A DNA stretch of 64,000 nt from Siphonodentalium dalli (Eukaryota > Mollusca > Scaphopoda > Gadilida > Siphonodentaliidae). Where the stretch lies: positions 50,400,443 to 50,464,442 of the forward strand of contig CP136068.1 in the NCBI GenBank assembly GCA_032622095.1, read 5' to 3'. Below are positions 60,391 through 64,000 of the stretch, piece after piece (the stretch's first letter is position 1; the number at the start of each line of letters is the position of its first letter). The notes under the pieces were generated by a model that was not told the origin of the DNA, did no database searches, and saw only the letters and a program-made list of their open reading frames with translations. The position numbers and the translations under genes are program-made.

Positions 60391-60572
60391 GAAATAAAAT
60401 AAGGTTCTTGTCACGCTTAACATATACCCGTTACCGCGTTAACATAACTTTCTTTGAGCAGACTATATTTTCATTTTATATACATGTATGCAATCAAATA
60501 AAAGATTTGCTGGGAATTTTAGCAAACGCATGTAAATTTTCTACCACCCTGCCTACAATTTCAGAAATCATA

Positions 60573-60646
60573 TTCTCCGCGTCGTGTCATTTTGTTTTAT
60601 ACACCTGTTTCTCCGCGTCGTGTCATTTTGTTTTATACACCTGTTA
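60573..60646. repeat. 36-bp tandem repeat x2
   Basis: TCTCCGCGTCGTGTCATTTT + GTTTTATACACCTGTT twice in a row, inside the first coding intron of the pseudogene. Confidence 0.9.
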
Positions 60647-61099
60647 GCTCTAGTCGTTATGGTGCCCGAGCAATACTAGAGGGCTTTCACAAAAATCAAA
60701 TTACGATTAGGGTTATGATATATTGTCCTAGTAAGGTTGACACCATCACAATTTGCCCACGATGGCTAATTAGCGAAACGGACAATGTCCCCACTATATA
60801 TCCAGTTACATATATATTTTGATGGAAAAAGTAATGTCTCTTTCAGATCCCATGTTCTTATCCGTGTGTAATACACCACCCGGATAATGTTAGAGTTCCA
60901 CAAGCAGGACCAGTGGCACATCCTTGACACATCTGCACATAATTAAACTGTGTGTGGTATATTTCGTCTCACATAAGAACCACCATACTTAAAGGTCGAA
61001 TTTTGGCCGTACACAGGCAGGATATTTCATATCCGTAACCGTATTTGTGATTTTACGAAAGGTCTCTACTGATACACATCAAACTTATATCAGTTTTAC

Positions 61100-61263
61100 C
61101 TTTTAGTGTCATGTGTAGCAATCCGTTGATTGCATGGAGGGAACTGTTGTGTATGCTCTTCGGCTTCTGTGGCTACCAGTCCCTGCTCCGAGAAAACACG
61201 TTTCAGCTTTCGTGGTGGTGACCAATCTTCATCAGCGACACCCATGGGTAGTTATATATATTC
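61100..61263 (-). pseudogene. first coding exon of the family, itself intact
   Basis: Acceptor TTTTACAG (61,264-61,266), ATG at 61,245, then MGVADEDWSPPRKLKRVFSE and on to ATHDTK, ending AG|GTAAAA at 61,100 in phase 2. That fits exactly the phase-1-base start of the exon at 60,390. The kept splice sites show that this is a genomic copy with introns, not a processed retrocopy. An untranslated exon should lie further right. This exon has no stop, but the downstream ones do. Confidence 0.6.
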
Positions 61264-61266
61264 CTG

Positions 61267-61560
61267 TAAAATAGTAATTATCAAGATAAGTGACATTGAA
61301 AATCTTTAACACAATACTTATAAAACACATGTAGACAAACATTACGTCTCGAAATGTGATCAACATTCCAGGTCTAGAATGAAGAATTTCCAAATTCACC
61401 CGTCAGTCACAACATAACTATTGAGTATACCATGTCTGACAGACGATCAAGTCGAATGGTAGTTCTATTATAACCCGTTCACGAAACTGAGTTATGCTGA
61501 GTGTGCATATTACTGATTTAATAATAAGTCTATATGTAGTTTGGCATTTTATATGGAATA
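61267..61560. other. non-coding stretch, nothing recognised
   Basis: No gene, repeat or clear promoter seen. The 5' non-coding exon of the family copy to the left would be expected in or beyond this interval. Confidence 0.4.
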
Positions 61561-61599
61561 AAATAGTTGACCTGCACCCTCACACCCCCACCGGGCCAC

Positions 61600-62445
61600 A
61601 AAATATTTGGCAGCACTTCTTACAGGCCAGTAAATTTTTCTCCACCCACAATTTTTTTTAATTTGGGCAGCACTTCCCTTAGAAGGCGCTGGCCAGTAAA
61701 TCCCCCCCAACAATTGTTTTTTTTTAATTTGGGCAGCAATTCCTTTACAAGGTTCTGACCAGTAAAATTCCCCCACCCAATAAAAAATATATAATTTGGA
61801 CAGCACTTCCCTTAGAAGGCGCTGGCCAGTAAATCCCCCCAACAATTGTTTTTTTTAATTTGGGCAGCAATTCCTTTATAAGGTTCTGACCAGTAACATT
61901 CCCCCACCCAATAAAAAATATATAATTTGGGCAGCACTTCCCTTAGAAGGCGCTGGCCAGTAAATTTTTCCCCACCCACAATTTTTTTTAAATTTGGGCA
62001 GCACTACCCTTAAAAGGCACTGGCCAGTAAATCCCCCCCACATTTTTTTTTTGGCAGCAGTTCACTTAGAAGGCGCTGGCCATGACCTTTTCCCACCCAC
62101 AAAACAAATTTAAATTTTGGGTAGCACTTCCCTTAGAAGGCGCTGGCCAGTAAATTTTCCCACCCGCAAAACAATTGAAAAATTGGGCAGCACTTCCCTT
62201 AGTAAATTTTTCCCCACCCACAATGTTTTTCAATTTGGGCAGCACTTCCCTTCGAAGGCGCTGACCAGTAAATCCCCCCCCCACATTTTTTTAATTTGGG
62301 CAGCAATTCCCTTACAAGGTTCTGACCACTAAAATTTCCCCACCCAATAAAAGAAATGAAAATTTTGGCAGCACTGCATACATGTGCAGACCAGTAAATC
62401 CCCCACACACAAAACAAATTGAAAATTGGGCAGCCTTCCCTTCGA
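61600..62445. repeat. ~60-bp minisatellite, about 14 copies
   Basis: Units of the form TTTGGGCAGCACTTCCCTTA + GAAGGCGCTGGCCAGTAAAT + CCCCACCCACAATTTTTTT. A variant unit has CAATTCCTTTACAAGGTTCTGA and alternates with the main one in places. Frames on both strands are repeats of the unit. Confidence 0.95.
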
Positions 62446-63730
62446 AAACACCGATACGCTTAATTTGCGTCAATCAAAAATAAAATCTGTCCGCACAGGG
62501 TTATCGCAATCTCCTACTGCCTACATAGCGTTGATATCCCATTGGGTTACGTGTGAATAAATACTCAGCCATACTCTGTTTAACATTATACGACAGATGC
62601 ATATTGCTGATTACAGTTGTCGGTGGACCGCAATAGATTCATTCATTCTCTGTATCACATTGCTGGACAGGTGGGAGAGGGTGTGCCTATAAGTGAGACG
62701 AGAACTTGTCCTCCAATCCCAGTGTTTGTATAAAAGTGTTTGTGTTATACACATACACTCACGCACAATTTTTTGTATAAACATTAGACAAATAAATAAG
62801 TTTAAACTATATATAAAGCAGATGTATATGTGTCTGACCAGAACCTCACAGTTCCAGCGATCACAGTTGGCCGTAAAACCGTATCAGAGAAACACATTCT
62901 CTATATAAGCCTTGTCACTGGTTCGCGATTTTCAAGATGGCCGATGGTTCCATATGGTCCGATTCCTAGTATTAGAGACCTTTCGCATCCTCACGTTTAC
63001 GATTACGAATACGGATAGCTATTCGTAGTCGTAAGTCTATCCGTATGGCCAACAAGTCCTTTCGCAAAACGATTACGCGTAAGAGTTTTGACGAACACGT
63101 ACGATCATTATTTCGTACCACTTTTACAACTCAAAGCGTGTGTTTGGTATACCGTCCCTTAATACTTCACTTATCGTCTCATTTGCAACATTGCGATAAT
63201 CATGACCTGTTAATATTGTCAATAATTCGACCAGTCACAACGTACAACCCGGGATTATCGTGATATATTGTGGCAATACAGGTATAAATGCCAGGTAATA
63301 TGTGGTGGAAATACAGTCCGTTGTTAGCATGGATTACCAGATATACGTTATGCTGATGAGGAAGAGGGGTTCCTGAATTTGGACCTCACATCAACCACGA
63401 CGCCATCGTTCAAGCCCCTTCATGTCCGCGATTTGATTTCAATGCGATTTCGGCTTCACCTCTTTGGGTTTAGGAAATCCGACATAAGGTTGTGAGCTCG
63501 CTGATGTGCATCACTTCTGATTTGTTACTACCAAATCGAAACAAAGTCGACACGGTAGAAGCGATGTGCATCAAGTTGCTTTTTTGTCAGATATTTGACA
63601 AACCGGCAAAATGTCGTTGAACAAAATGTTGATAAATAACAGGTTTTGGGCAATTTTATAATATTGTTGACTGTGGTTAGCATTAATGTTGAGCAATTAC
63701 TCGATTCTGATAACAGAAGCGGCATTTCAA
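62446..63730. other. non-coding stretch with one hairpin
   Basis: TTACGATTACGAATA (about 62,999) pairs with TATTCGTAGTCGTAA (about 63,020) with one mismatch, and ACGGATAG / CTATCCGT repeat near it. No gene recognised on either strand. AAGATGGCCG occurs at about 62,934. Confidence 0.45.
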
Positions 63731-63739
63731 AAAAATATT

Positions 63740-63791
63740 GTTGTTGGAATCTGATGATATGGGGACATCTAATCGGATTGAGTACCTTTAA
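63740..63791 (-). mobile_element. end fragment of the inverted-repeat element of module B
   Basis: In reverse complement it reads AAAGGTACTCAATCCGATTA, then GTCCCCAT and AGATTCCAACAACAA, matching the left end of the element at 7,684. It shows that the family occurs outside the duplicated block. The rest of the element is not recognisable here. Confidence 0.6.
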
Positions 63792-64000
63792 ATGCCGCAT
63801 TTGTGCGTGTTTTTTAAATTAAAAATAAATGCAAAGACCAAACCTGACAGAGACTGCTGAGCTCTGGTGATATCGGTGGGTGTGCCAAATATTATTTTAG
63901 TTACGGCTCAGGAGCAGTAATTACTACTTACCAGTTGAATCGGGATCCAGGGTAGGTTCAGATTACTCAGACAGAGTACTTTATGTAACTTAGAACTCGG
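63792..64000. other. right edge of the window, nothing recognised
   Basis: No frame or repeat could be supported in the last 200 bases. Confidence 0.4.

Noticed and set aside
61549-62417. Glycine-rich frames (GGFTGQRL type) in the ~60-bp minisatellite
   Set aside because: Pure repeats of the unit, open on both strands, with no gene context.

Overview
The window looks like nuclear DNA of an animal, most likely a marine invertebrate such as a bivalve mollusc or another lophotrochozoan. It is AT-rich and has GT-AG introns, AATAAA poly(A) signals, TATA-type promoter sequence, non-LTR retrotransposon remnants, a piggyBac-type MITE and many minisatellites. No prokaryotic gene layout, rRNA, tRNA or CRISPR array was seen. 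The species cannot be fixed from sequence alone.

1-1.8 kb: a possible minus-strand exon of a secreted protein cut by the window edge, and a ~80-bp minisatellite. 1.8-40.7 kb: a nested tandem segmental duplication that accounts for more than half of the window. Its modules are A (2.9 kb; piggyBac MITE and a promoter/5'UTR exon), B (about 5.2 kb; coding exons), M (GGTCATACG minisatellite), F (short flank), E (0.74 kb, with an internal ~205-bp duplication) and J (a 135-bp connector). Order: A1-B1-M1-F1-e / B2-M2-F2-E-A-J-E-A / B3(partial)-M3-F3-E-A-J-E-A-J-E-A-B4. Three period sizes are visible: 5,943 bp (B1 to B2), 2,632 bp (E-A-J units) and 9,040 bp (13,798-22,837 repeated from 22,838). Copies range from nearly identical (B1/B2/B3) to a few percent different (B4). 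The one cellular gene I can model here encodes a 91-residue basic, probably nuclear protein: a 5'UTR exon in A and coding exons in B. Its coding part is present three times, twice with the promoter. A second candidate 3' exon is present four times.

40.7-47.5 kb: a 5'-truncated, broken non-LTR retrotransposon (+), a 480-bp direct repeat, a 49-bp minisatellite and a second broken non-LTR element (-). 48.8-51.7 kb: a foldback-like structure with ~0.9-kb inverted arms around a ~42-bp tandem-repeat core. 52-56 kb: small inverted repeats, short tandem repeats and a few unrecognised open stretches. 56.2-61.3 kb (-): a multi-exon, heavily mutated copy of a large repetitive protein family, with stop codons, frameshifts, a duplicated exon and a 27-bp repeat expanded in frame. 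61.6-62.4 kb: a ~60-bp minisatellite. 62.5-64 kb: no recognised gene.

Most open frames in the window are chance frames through repeats and are not listed. The near-identity of the large duplicates means an assembly artefact must be excluded before biology is inferred.
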